Positions 46,701-57,600 of a stretch of DNA of 64,000 nt are shown here, piece after piece. Below the pieces are notes generated by a model, which was not told the origin of the DNA, did no database searches, and worked only from the letters and a program-made list of their open reading frames with translations. Origin of the DNA: Apostichopus japonicus (Eukaryota > Echinodermata > Holothuroidea > Aspidochirotida > Stichopodidae); the NCBI RefSeq assembly GCF_037975245.1, contig NC_092577.1, positions 29,506,398 through 29,570,397 of the forward strand, in the 5' to 3' direction. Each line of letters starts with the position of its first letter. Within the stretch, counting starts at the first letter, position 1. The position numbers were made by a program, and so were the translations under genes.

Positions 46701-49700
46701 TTCCATTGTGCATTGTAAGTTCTGATCCATCAGTTAAATTCATCCACAACAAAGGGGTGGCAATTTCATTCTTTACCCGACAAATCTGAGAACCATATGG
46801 ATCTTTTCAACACAAGATAATACAAGATAGGATCTACCAACACATCATGTCATGTGATATAAGTTAATATTACAGCAAATAGCACATTGGAAGCAGTTAC
46901 TGTGACTGTGTTAATGAACTGCTCCCCTCTGCCAACCATTACCCCTTCCCCCCCCCCCATCTATTGGCGTGTTAAAAGCTACTACTGATCACAAACCTTG
47001 CTGATGAGACGACATGGCTTCTGCCAGTTCTTCCTTTGCAGTATTCACAGCCTGGGTTGCACGATGATATCTTTGCAGGAGGATTTCACCTAATTGAAGT
47101 AATTAATGAAGAATTCATATACTACTGATTAATTACCCAACTGGCACACAAAAAGTATATATGATATCAAACAGTATGGCAACCATTTGGTATTGCACTT
47201 AACAATCGATGTAAGAAAATAAGAAATACTGTACAAGCTAATTAGCATTCTACTTTGTACAGCAATGAAATACACAATAAGGAATACTACAGGATTCCAA
47301 CAATTAATATTGCTATGAACTGACCGGAATTATTAAAATTTTAAACCATTGCGTCATTTTAAGTTGCATTACCAAGGTGTCTTGTTGTTTTGTGGGCATA
47401 ATGTATCAGAGCATCACATAGAGCATCAATCCTGTGGGATGGAGTCATCTCTCGTGTACTCGTCACAAAATTCCGCATGTACGACCACAGCCTTTCTACT
47501 TGCTCACCATCACTGAGGGCAAATCCATCAACCCGTCTTGTACTGTATGTGATCTGTGGAAATATATAACTATGTTATGTTATGTTGGTTTATGCTGTCC
47601 TGTGATTGCAAGCTTGTAAATTAGGGACATGTTGTAACTAATATACAACAAAATGAGCAGAATTGATCCTACTACATCTTAGGATTAGCATTAAGGAATA
47701 TGCAACCATAAACAACAAAGAGCACTTCAACAAATATTGCTTGACACAACGGGAATGTGTTGGTAGCTAGTTTGCTAGAACTTCTTCTTTTGATTAAAAG
47801 AGTATATGTGAAACTAACTGCTGATGCACATGCTCTTGTTGATTCTGGCCAAGAGTCATTCTAAACATGTCACTATGGCTGATACCAACTAAGGACATAA
47901 CACATGAAAGGTACAAGAACTGTACATTTCATCAATAACTGGTTACAAGATGTTTTGGTACACAATGATTGCACATTGCTTTCCTTGCCAGCTTACAGAA
48001 TACATGTGTAAGTTATAGATATTGAGTTGAAATTGATAGAATAAGACTGTTACCTGGCATGAAGGTTTGTGCCCATAAATGTGAAAAGCTGGAACAGCTA
48101 GTTTGATTTTGGACAGCAGTGCATGTTGCCCTGATTTCTGTTGCAGAGAAAACAAAATTTAAAGAACATTATGCATTGAATCTTTTTGGGGGAATGAAAA
48201 TGTTTAATTCGTGTCTATGCATGTGATGGCTTATTGAAAGAAAAACATACTTGTAACTATGTTTTTGTGGAGGCTTTCTCTGCTCTCATCAAATCACAAT
48301 ACAGACAACAGACCAAGTCAAGGAATAATTTATTCACTATCACTTAGCAAATTCAAAATTCAATAGCAATTTGTACACACTAAACTATTCTATTTGCAAT
48401 TATTTATGAGTCCCAAAATTCATAAGTAATAGAAATAATGTATACATACTGAATGTGCTTAAGGAAAGAAATAGGGAGAGATAGAAAGTAAGTTTTGTTT
48501 TCTTTCTTTGTATGTAAATGTTGCAAGTAAATTTCAATTACCCACTAAAATTAAAAATTTTCTTGGCTCCTAAGCTTGTTATTTTAGCAAGTCATTGTCC
48601 GGATGATCAAGGGCGTAGGAACCGGGGGCGGGGGACTGGGGGGCCAGCCCCCAGTGAAAAATATGGAGGGGCGGAAGTTTCATTCCGCCCCCCCCCCCCC
48701 CACTTCGCAAGTCAGAAAACCCTTTCATTTCCAAATGAGAAAAAAATCTCATTTGGAGCACCAAATTGCATCTAAGGCCAGGTGAAAATACAAAATTATT
48801 TACAAAATGGAGTGGGTGTTGAAGTGTGCTATATTGCGCCAAATTGCATCTAAGGCCACCTGGAAATGCAAAAAAAATTCCAAAGGGGAGGGGGACACCC
48901 CCTATCCCTTAGACCCCTCCCCCAGGCCGGCCATCAGTCTTCAGCCCCCCACTCAAAAGAACCTTCCTACGCCACTGCGGATGATTGCTTCATCTATGGG
49001 GAATATTCCTTATGATATCACAAAGCTCCATTGCTTTGTGATATACTATGTGATGCCAGGTAAAATAAGTTAATGTTCTAACCAATAGAAACCAATTATG
49101 ATCACTGTTTACCCATGTGGTTACCAATAGCATGGATGAGGGAGGGTTATCAATTGTGAATGTCCAACCCCTCAACCAGTTTCTTTCTTCACACACTGTT
49201 TAGACTTTAGTTTCCTGTAAATGTGACACTATTTTCCATTTTACCCTAACCTATTGAGATTGGTAGTCTCATTTGATGTAAGCTATACATAATTATAAAG
49301 TATTTCAATTACCGTACCTTAAGGTGAGCTTCTAACATACAGGCAATGTCGTACAAAATGTAATGCTGGGTATTCGGCAATTCTTTCAACAGATGCTGTA
49401 CCATATAGACTGCATTGGAAAGTCTGAAATAAAGCAATTAATAAAGATGATGGCTTGTACACACACGATACGTAATAGTCACAAATAAGTCTTTTTTTTT
49501 ACTATGATGGATGGATCAAATGTAACTGGGTGTAATAGTTCATTTTATTACTAACTCTAGGTATATTTTTTTCATGTTTATTAAAATGGGTCTTCTTTAA
49601 ACAAAAATAACCATAACTTCATGATTTTCGATGATGCAGGATTGTAATTGGGAAAATTAGGTTGAGTGAGTAGCACTTTAATCATACTGATAAAGATAAT

Positions 49701-52700
49701 CCTGGGTACTACTTTTCTGGTGTTCATATAACTAACTACAGGAGTGATCAAACTCTGTACAGTATGCCCATGCTTGGTACTCCACCAGGGGTATACCTCA
49801 TCACTCATCCCCAGAACTAATTTGTCAATAAGGCCTTTGGAGTGGATACTGTTTTTTGAGTGAAATAGAATTTAGCATCCAAATGGCTATACTTCAAGTA
49901 TGGAACTATATGAAAGGCCCTTCTGACTATAGGGAAGGCCCTTCTGACTATATGGAAGGCCCTTCATGGATTACACCTTAATATTTGTGGGATTTCATTT
50001 CCCCTCACAAGCCAACTCATTCTCAAAGCTTTCCACATGCTAATCTCCTTATTGAGCCTCCCTTCAAATTCAATGGATATGATATTTCTGCATTCTATAG
50101 AAAATTGGCCCTTGTTTATAAAGTCACATGAACTCAGACATTGCCACTCACTAAACAGCTTCAAGAAGCAGCCTAAACCTTTCTCTTTCAAGGCACTTCT
50201 TGCAGTGTTCCACCATAACAGCGCTTAATAAATACTGATTAATGATGATGATGATATGTTTTAGGTTACATATATACTTACTGCTCCCCCTGGCGAAGAC
50301 TAAAGAATGAAATTGGCATCTCGTGCCTGCAGACGCTCCCGAACACTCCCGTCTCATCTATTTTCTTTGATTTGTTCTTTGACTGCATGAGATCACCAGC
50401 TTGAAATGTGCTACAGTTCTGCAATTGCAATGAAGCATTAATCATTATACCCTAGGTGTATATAACATCAATATGTGTCAGATACCAGTTGGCACGATGT
50501 TTAAAGTTATTTAAAGGATTTAGTGACATGATAACCAGAAAGCTATGAGGTTTTGTCTTTTGTGATTCCTTGCCTGACATACATAAGTAATTTAGCTACC
50601 TCATTTAGGATGTTGTCTATAGGGTAACACCTGGCTTGTCTACCAATGTGCACCCTGCTATGTGAGTCATCGCAGAGGTCAGAGTGAAGCCCCTATAGGC
50701 AGATTCAAATAGTAAAGGTAAAGCTGGAACTTCAAACAAATTAATCACCGCCGTAGAAAATCAGGAAATTGCCTTGAAATAGCAACCTTTAAACAACCAG
50801 ATCTGGCTTCCTTGAGCATTTGGGGTCATTTTCTGTTGTTATAACTAACACATTCAAGACTCAGACTTTAATAGAAACCCAAGTAAAAATCACTAAGTTA
50901 GCCACAATACCAGAAGTACAGTTTTCAATCAACAACTGAGCAATAAATATGGTGCATCTATGTACTGAGTAAGTATGAATTTAACACAACCAAAACATAA
51001 AATGGTGCTTATCATGTTAACAAGTGGAGGTTTCCCATACATACATGGATACAAAAACACGGCATCACCATCATATACAGTATATGCCACATTGAAACAT
51101 ACATGCTCACACACGCACACAACCAGATAGATTCCTTCGGCAAGGATATAGAGATGTATTAATTTATTGTTACCTGTTTGCTAGTGGCCTGATGATGGTA
51201 GCTCTGGACAAAGCCATCCACTACGTTCTGCTCCAAGAAGAAAGAATCTACATACTTTGGGGGCAACTCGCTCGAGCCAGACTTCTTCCAACGCTTCAAG
51301 CCAAACATAGCATCCAAGCTTAAAATTCTTTTACCACCGGTCTGTTCAAGAGAGCGAGAGAGAAATCCCAATTGCTCATATCAGTATAATGTTTTAGGCT
51401 ATTGCATGCCAGTGATTACTACAGAACATTGTAAAGACAGTTTCAAGTAGCACTGTCAATTTGAATCCCATATTTCTGCTTCAGTTGTATAAGGAATGTA
51501 TTACTGCTGATGACATGGTGGTTCTATACAGCAGCATTCTAATGATTCAGATTGATAGAAGCAGCTGACAGTCCTCATGATGAACACGGAACCCCACAAA
51601 CAATTAATGCCACAATTAATTATTATCTCCATATGAAGATCAACATTCACATCAAATAAGGTCCCTAGTGCAGTACAGTACCTACCTTCGGGCAAGCAAG
51701 ACAGCTTGGTTTGAGGGGTTTGTGGAGCAGTGGGTTCTGAAGGAATTTAAAACTGTCCAATTGGTTGCACATAAAACGGAACTCTGCAAAGGAGTTCTTC
51801 GAGAGCAGGGAATAAGGGTTTTTGACCTGAAAATAAAAAAATTGTAGATGAAATGATATGTGTAAAACATGAAAGCTTATGTCTATATCTGATAATGTAG
51901 GCATCACATACAGCTACAACCTTTTTGTGGTGAAATTCTATCAATCAATAATTTACATGACACAAACCAAAGAATTGTATGTAAAAACTTATACAGTATA
52001 ACATGAATCACTAAAAATGAAAACTCACTAAGATTGGTAGGGTTTTAGGCACCATCCAACTCAGTGCTTGACAAAGGTTTCTGAGTGCAACATGGCATTC
52101 CAGTGACATGACTGTCAACCATCTCATCAGGTCTACAGAAAATGCAACCTGTGGTTTGACTGCAGATGCTGGCCATAGTCCCATACGAACAAGTTGAGTT
52201 GCTTCAGACTCACAGTTGCAAAATGCCACTGGAATATCATGTTGCCGGCCTGTAAAAATAAATATCATCGTCAGTCTGAAACCATGCAGAGTGTTGCTTA
52301 ATTTAAATGTTTACATTTCAGTGAAGTTAACTTAATATTTACACAGCAGCACTGATATTGTGACATTCTATTAGTATTTTTATAAAACTTTTCTGAATAC
52401 TCACTGATGCTTAGACTGTTGCACTGAAATTGTAGAACAATTTCTAAACCTCTATAAAACTACTGCAACATTTGAAATACTGTATATTTTTTGGAGAATT
52501 TGTTTTAAAAAATTGGGTTTTGTCATATTTCAAAGGAGACATTTTCATGCTTTTGGCCTGTTGAAAAGCAAAACCACTGTCTAAAGCCATGATTAACTGT
52601 CTTTTCTTTAAACAAACAATTGTTTCAATTAAATACAAATTCAGCCGAGCCAAGGTGATTGATGATTACATTTACTGTACCCCATGCCTACTGGTAACAA

Positions 52701-54644
52701 CTTAATAATGTAATTAACTGCATGGATATTGTCAGTGAATATAACATGTATGATATGTACCTACCTTTGTAATCTACAACAACAATATTGTGTGTCTGGA
52801 CCGATTCACAGTCGTGGTCTCCCTTTGGATACCATGGTTCCTGTTTTACAAAGACCTCTGTCAATGTTTCATCCTGTCCAAAAGAAGAAAATGAAAGAAT
52901 ATAGTATATTATACTATCTATTCATTCTAGTATTTAGCTGTTTCCATGCTTAAGGCTCTGTAGCAAGCCATGGGCGAAATCCCCTGACTGTTAAAAAAAT
53001 AGATTCCTTGGTTTGAGAGAACTGAAAAATATAGCTGTTGGAAATATGAACTTTGTGGGCCGGGTCAGACAGAAACATCAAATAATATACAATTACAACA
53101 GACTTATATGATTCATCTGAATGTTATTAAATATTGATCAACTGTTTCCAATCTATTTCTTGGAATTCAAGGCATAACATGCACAACCCCTTCGACCTTA
53201 ATTACTTGAATAGTAAATTGAAAATGCCACTTTAGTGTCAACCTGTTCTTTATTTTTAACAAGACATGTTTCTTAAAGTTTCTCATAAACAACAGTGTCC
53301 TGTGAAATTCAACAGTATCAACTAAAAATCAATGAAAGGATTGTTTCTTTAGAGCGCACACACCACAATCAAGTCTGATAAACTGCCATAAAGCAGTACA
53401 AATAAACTGGCTGTGGTTAACATGAACAGGTATAGCTAGCTTCAATACAGGTAGAAAACAAAGAAACTTTAGATCAACTATGAGAAGTTGCAAAATAGTA
53501 GGTACTGGCTAAATCCTGTGGTTATCCACAGAAGCTGCACCTCAAGGGAAAACACCTGTTTTCTCGCTTTTATAAACTTTATGAACACTATTGATCCACA
53601 GTTAAAATATACACAAGCAATTGATAAAGATTGATAAAGCTCACATGGCACTGGTGAGTCATATCCATTGCATATCATTATGAACAGTGACAATTTGGTG
53701 GATATACAGGCAAATAAAGTCAATATAGGAGTAGCTGTACTCATGCATGCATGTCAATTGATCATTTGTTGTGAAGAGCACAAAAGTAGTCCAGCTAGTC
53801 TGAATTGATGACAAATGTTTCTTTAATGGAGATAAGATGTCAATTAACTTGTAAAGCAGAAGGTGAATGACAAATTCCTATACCTAATTTTTCAAACAAA
53901 TTTGCAAAATGATGTGAATAACTGTTTTACAAAAATTTATTATCCACCTGCAATGTGTAATTTGTTTGGAAATTTAACTTTCATATTAATTACTGTTCAA
54001 GTACTTGACTAAACTGAAAACTGACTAGAACGTAAGTTTGAACCATGAATTAAACATACTATATTTCCCATCTGAAATGAAAACCAATTACACAGGTTGT
54101 AGATAAAATAACTATACCTCATATGAACACGGCACATGCAATTTTCCCTGGTGAGTCTGAACAAGATGTGGCCCACAGAAGTATGCGTGGTGATGGCAGT
54201 CGTCACACTTGTACGATACTTTAGCAATGCAGCCAGTGACTCAGCACTGACCCTTATCTGGTGGCATAAATGACCCCACATATGCCTTCATCAGCTCTCC
54301 CCGGATATTAGTCCAAGCTTCTTCACTTGCCTTCACTTTCTCCTTGTATGACTTGGATGAAGACTGTGTAGTTTGAGGCCTGGCTAGGGATGCTGACTGG
54401 GTTAATTCATCAGAATTTCCATCTGCAGATTCCAGGTGTTGTTGCAGCTGCAGATCTTCATCCCAAATAATTCTACTGAACAATTCTTTGAAAGTTGCCT
54501 TTCGTTTTCTTCTTCGCTGACGAAAGCAAACGGTTTTTGAGGTCAGCCGTCCTTTCTTTGTCAGACTTACTAACACAGCACGTCGTTTCGGAGGCTTGCC
54601 CAGTTTCGCTTTTTTACCAACGGGTGGGCCCATTGATGCCATTG
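43126..54644 (-). CDS. KDZ (Zisupton-type) transposase-like gene, 16 exons, one in-frame TGA
   Basis: Sixteen exons chain in frame from an ATG at 54642 to a TAA at 43126 (2886 bases, 961 codons): 54118-54642, 52765-52873, 52029-52249, 51686-51826, 51174-51341, 50600-50692, 50282-50418, 49318-49423, 48054-48137, 47373-47553, 46997-47089, 46207-46290, 45923-45989, 44981-45052, 44455-44630, 43126-43754. Domain order matches KDZ transposases: basic NLS-like N-terminus, Cys/His cluster (~132-170), GLWPAS..PQVAFSVDLMRW, LDAMFGLKR, DETGVFGSVCRHE, LYDIAC, DGEQVERLW, then a long helical C-terminus. The motifs LDAMF, YDIAC and GEQVERLW are likely to supply the RNase-H-fold acidic triad. TGA at 54241-54243 (codon 134) interrupts the Cys cluster; there is no other stop or frameshift. 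It is either a transposon copy or a domesticated gene. I saw no flanking terminal repeats that can be tied to it. Confidence 0.85.
44455..44630 (-). CDS. KDZ gene exon 15: C-terminal region
   Basis: 176 bp, codons 694-752. It reads SIHEQLLGVESGPRWSRDGD, DLKKYLQINEDRARLSILQE and LHSLTVDRWFLLHLKRRYAG. Charged and mostly helical. Acceptor TGTAG|CATTCA, donor GCTG|GTGAGC. Confidence 0.75.
44981..45052 (-). CDS. KDZ gene exon 14: C-terminal region
   Basis: 72 bp, codons 670-693. It reads CDELTGHTDTGDHLHNQLIA and RKLKR. Acceptor TGCAG|TGATGA, donor AAAG|GTAAAT. Confidence 0.7.
45923..45989 (-). CDS. KDZ gene exon 13: C-terminal region
   Basis: 67 bp, codons 648-669. It reads TSGADMSTNEAYAIQLSTYY and DM. 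Acceptor TGCAG|CATCTG, donor TGTG|GTGAGT. It is a small exon supported by phase on both sides. Confidence 0.68.
46207..46290 (-). CDS. KDZ gene exon 12: C-terminal region
   Basis: 84 bp, codons 620-647. It reads GSEPITETMIRRWRVELTST and QVSPSVLT. Acceptor ACAG|GTTCAG, donor ACTA|GTAAGA. Found through phase and splice sites. Confidence 0.7.
46997..47089 (-). CDS. KDZ gene exon 11: C-terminal helical region
   Basis: 93 bp, codons 589-619. It reads GEILLQRYHRATQAVNTAKE then ELAEAMSSHQQ, a predicted amphipathic helix. The donor (CAAG|GTTTGT) is weak but GT-containing. The frame is kept. Confidence 0.75.
47373..47553 (-). CDS. KDZ gene exon 10: GxxLSDGExxERLW motif (catalytic Glu)
   Basis: 181 bp, codons 529-588. 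It reads ITYSTRRVDGFALSDGEQVE, RLWSYMRNFVTSTREMTPSH and RIDALCDALIHYAHK. SDGEQVERLWSY supplies the Glu expected to complete the DDE-like triad. MTPSHRIDAL is the usual following block. Acceptor ACAG|ATCACA, donor CTTG|GTAATG. Confidence 0.88.
48054..48137 (-). CDS. KDZ gene exon 9: VPAFHxYGHxxxCQ motif
   Basis: 84 bp, 28 codons (501-528). It reads KSGQHALLSKIKLAVPAFHI then YGHKPSCQ. The xPAFHxYxHxxxC(Q) block, possibly a second metal site, is conserved across KDZ proteins. Splice sites are ACAG|AAATCA and CAG|GTAACA. Confidence 0.86.
48608..48977. mobile_element. hAT-type MITE in a KDZ intron, 8-bp target duplication
   Basis: Starts CAAGGGCGTAGGAACCGG and ends CCTTCCTACGCCACTG. Flanked by the exact octamer CGGATGAT at 48600-48607 and 48978-48985. 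370 bp, with G/C homopolymer-rich ends and an internal duplication of CCAAATTGCATCTAAGGCCA. It lies in the intron between KDZ exons 8 and 9. Confidence 0.9.
49318..49423 (-). CDS. KDZ gene exon 8: YDIxC motif
   Basis: 106 bp, codons 465-500. It reads QLSNAVYMVQHLLKELPNTQ, then HYILYDIACMLEAHLK. The hydrophobic-Y-D-I-x-C strand probably supplies the second catalytic Asp. Acceptor TCAG|ACTTTC, donor AAG|GTACGG. Confidence 0.87.
49911..49966. repeat. ~21-bp triplicated repeat
   Basis: Three copies of GGAAGGCCCTTCTGACTATA in a KDZ intron; the last is partial. Confidence 0.9.
50282..50418 (-). CDS. KDZ gene exon 7: DETGxFGxxCRHE motif
   Basis: 137 bp, codons 420-464. It reads NCSTFQAGDLMQSKNKSKKI, then DETGVFGSVCRHEMPISFF. 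The (D/E)ETGxFGxxCRHxxP block is diagnostic for the KDZ superfamily. Acceptor GCAG|AACTGT, donor GAGCA|GTAAGT. Confidence 0.88.
50600..50692 (-). CDS. KDZ gene exon 6
   Basis: 93 bp, 31 codons (389-419). It reads GLHSDLCDDSHSRVHIGRQA then RCYPIDNILNE. It fits the variable linker between LKR and the ETGxFG block. Acceptor TATAG|GGGCTT, donor GAG|GTAGCT. Confidence 0.7.
51174..51341 (-). CDS. KDZ gene exon 5: first catalytic-strand motif LDAMFGLKR
   Basis: 168 bp, 56 codons (333-388). It reads TGGKRILSLDAMFGLKRWKK, then SGSSELPPKYVDSFF. The D-A-x-F-x-L-K-R motif is the best conserved KDZ block and probably carries the first metal-binding Asp of the RNase H fold. Acceptor ACAG|ACCGGT, donor CAG|GTAACA. 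Confidence 0.88.
51686..51826 (-). CDS. KDZ gene exon 4: CPxC-like segment
   Basis: 141 bp, 47 codons (286-332). It reads VKNPYSLLSKNSFAEFRFMC, NQLDSFKFLQ and CLACPK. The CxAC motif directly ahead of the catalytic strand is typical of KDZ transposases. Splice sites are TCAG|GTCAAA and AAG|GTAGGT. Confidence 0.83.
52029..52249 (-). CDS. KDZ gene exon 3: LxRxGLWPA motif
   Basis: 221 bp, codons 212-285. It reads GRQHDIPVAFCNCESEATQL, VRMGLWPASAVKPQVAFSVD and LMRWLTVMSLECHVAL. The (G/Y)(L/F)xPAxxxxPxxAFxxxLL pattern after a CxC pair is a strong KDZ signature. Acceptor ACAG|GCCGGC, donor TTA|GTGAGT. Confidence 0.86.
52765..52873 (-). CDS. KDZ gene exon 2
   Basis: 109 bp, codons 176-211. It reads DETLTEVFVKQEPWYPKGDH and CESVQTHNIVVVDYKG. 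In KDZ proteins this stretch links the Cys cluster to the 'H-I-vvD-xG' strand that precedes the domain binding C-x-C. Acceptor GACAG|GATGAA, donor AAAG|GTAGGT. Confidence 0.8.
52874..54117. other. KDZ gene intron 1
   Basis: 1.24-kb intron after the Cys-cluster exon. No exon with suitable phase and no repeat family recognised. Confidence 0.45.
54118..54642 (-). CDS. KDZ gene exon 1: basic N-terminus and Cys/His cluster, with in-frame TGA
   Basis: 175 codons. The N-terminus is rich in Lys/Arg (GKKAKLGKPPKRR, RQRRRKRK), a likely nuclear localisation signal. Residues ~125-170 form a zinc-cluster-like region: FMPPDKGQC, TGA, VTGCIAKVSYKCDDC, AYFCGPHL and H-Q-K-HVP. The open frame continues in the same register on both sides of the TGA. 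The ATG at 54642 sits two codons after a TTTTAG acceptor, so a 5' leader exon probably lies upstream. The exon ends at GAG|GTATAG. Confidence 0.78.
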
Positions 54645-57600
54645 CCTAAAATTTGTAAAAGACATGATGATAATTATACAAGTACAGTACTTAGCACTGT
54701 AAATCTTCAATCACTGTTTCTTCACACATAGTAGAAAATTAATTTTTATTTCCAAAATGAGCATCTGAGCAGAACTATAGAATTAAGAAATATAGTCCGT
54801 AAACACTTGTTAATACTGCAAAAGTTGTTTGTCATTAGTGAGAAGAATCCTATGTTAGAATATGTATAGGTTGATTTTTCAATCTGCAGGATTTTCACAG
54901 AAAATAGATATACTGTGGTCCCATATAGCCCTGTTTACTCGTCAATAACAGGTTCGGTACCTTTCCATACCGTCCATTATATTGTTTCACCATTTGTACT
55001 ATTGTAGCAGTGGCAATAAAGGTATGTAACCATTATAAACACACATGCACTTCTAACAGAAACCTAGGCTATACTTTCAACAGAAAGTAGTCTTTCTTGA
55101 ACATTATGCTCCTCATAATTAAATTGCATAATATGGTCAACTGACAGACGTTGCCCGTTTGAATCAAGGGGTGATAACGTTTCCCAGTCCCATAAGTTAG
55201 TCACATGTGTGTTTTCAATTAGCTCGGCCTACCTATGCCAGAACTTCTAGTACTAAATCATAAATGAAGCCAGGCTATAGTACTACTACTATACATTGCC
55301 TAGTATATAGGCCTACAACTTGTACAACTTGGCGAGAACCAATTAAAAAAGTTAGGCCTACGTATTTTGTCCAAAGAATAAATGCAGATTCTGTGACAAT
55401 TTTACTCAAAAACATGTTTGAATCACTTACTTTTGAAGCAAACTTCTTTTATCTGTGTTTCTGTAGGTTGGTGTTTCAGAAATTTTTAACAATATCTAAT
55501 CAGGGAGTTGTTATGGAATATACGTAGCTGGAAAGAATAACATTCACGGTACTATTACTGTACTACGACAACCAAAACCGGCCCGAAAGTTTTCACATAC
55601 ACCAACGCTATTGGTTTTCGTGCCTAACATCATGATCATTCTGTGATTGGACGAGCTTGCAATGACGTCATGTCTCTCAGAAGGTCTAGAATGTATTTTA
55701 GTCCGCTAAACTGCGCGGTCGACGGTACCTTTTGGACGCAATATAGCGATACAATATTGGACGAGCTGGGTGGATCTTTTTCGACTTTCGTAACAACCAG
55801 TGAATACGTCATAATGCCGGTTTTGCAAATATTGTTCTCGTTTCTATGATTAACACCGACTGGTACGAATACTTGGAACTAAAAATATTTGGTACAATAA
55901 TTTATAACGAATAGTTAAAGCTTCGTTACTCGACGGTTTGAACAATCTTTTGTGTATTAAAAAAATCACAATCTGATTGAATGTCTGTGAATATAAATAA
56001 GTAAGTCTAGGTTCACATAGACAGTAGTTATAAATGTCCAGTCACTGAAACTGTGATACTTTTACCACACGAAACTTGACAAAAGAAGCTTCGCAATAGG
56101 TTTCATTTGTCTTATATTTGAGGAATGTATTTGCAAACATGGAATTATATTGATTTCTTTTAAATGTAGTTTTTAAGGTGTTTTAGAACATTTTAAAGGC
56201 AAATAAGAATAATTAATGAGTTGGAATATATAAACTTAGCCTATTTATTTTTATTGTTCTCGCTTGCACGAAATGATCCAATGCTATTGTAAAGTTGATA
56301 TTTACAAGGTTGGAACATATATTCATCGTCAGTGCCTGATCAATTCTTATCCGTCAACTTTTGCAACGATTCAAGGAACTAACTTCATCGGTAATTAGTA
56401 GTAATGCACTATAGTTGTCGTCACAATGCATGTAGGAAGGTGTCACCCATACAATAAACAAACAACAAGTAACTTAGGAACTCACCATGTCGGAAGTACA
56501 TTCCACGCAAGGAACTCACGCGATATATATTCACAAAATCGATGGCGCTATTGACAAACACACACTCACACACTGTTAGCATCTCATCTCAAATCTGAAT
56601 ACAGATATAATACGTATAGTACTGCATGTTTATCAACTTCTCCGGTGAAAGGGTAGGGCGAGGGTTAACATCTCGGTATGTTATGAAAATTTTGCCTTTC
56701 TCATTTGAACATGTTTATATCTTTCCATAGTTTAACCCGATGTTATAAGGTCTATTTTTTTTTAAATGAAATTCGACGGTAACTCGAATTATGGAAGCAT
56801 GGAGCTATTCCGTAACACTTGACCACAACGCTCTCATAACTCATGACCTCTGACACATTACCCGACTTTATCCCAAGAATATATTCTTATAGGAAAGGTC
56901 GAAAAACCCCAGAGAGGGCATTTTCAACTTCGATAAAATTTAAGATACAAAGTGAGGATCATATACACAGACAAAATCCCTGCAAGAGCCTAATTGAAAT
57001 GATGAGCACTCGAAATATGCAATTATGCATATTTTAAAACGAGGGTATTCTTATTGGTACAGTATGTATATTCCGAGATACAGCCCTATTAAATGCTACT
57101 CTCTTTAAATATGATACAGGAAGTTTGAAATTGAGTATAAATACTTCATATTTCTATACAGTCAGCTTACAAAACGTCACTCGCAAGTTTTCGGTTTCGG
57201 TGATCGACAATACTTCAGTACGTAATGTATCTTTTAAATTTAATGACTTTAATAATTAACTAAATCAAATTGGGAAATGATCATAATCACTTCACTGCAC
57301 GAGATCAATTATTTCGAAAGTGTTTTTTTTTTCTGAGAGCAGGGCTTGCTATAGGCTTTGTTAAGGCTTATTGGCTAATTTTTCTTGCCGAAAGCGCTGG
57401 GTCGATCCTAAACTATTCATCACGCTACGAGCGATTCGTTCGTGTGATTGCATCTGTGTGTGATCGGTCCTCATGTGATCGCGCGGTGAGCAGACTCAGC
57501 ATGCGTCTAGGCTAGCTACAGGGGGTGGGTGCCGGGGAAGGGGGAGGGCTGGGGAAACGTTCCCCACTTTTTTTCAAAATAGAAAATGTGCCTTCCAGGC

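Noticed and set aside
54241-54243. Selenocysteine as the leading explanation for the TGA
   Set aside because: No SECIS element can be demonstrated here and KDZ selenoproteins are not known to me; nonsense mutation or base error is simpler. Kept only as an alternative.
57270-57515. 81-residue plus-strand open frame
   Set aside because: No family resemblance, no splice or promoter support; length is within chance expectation.
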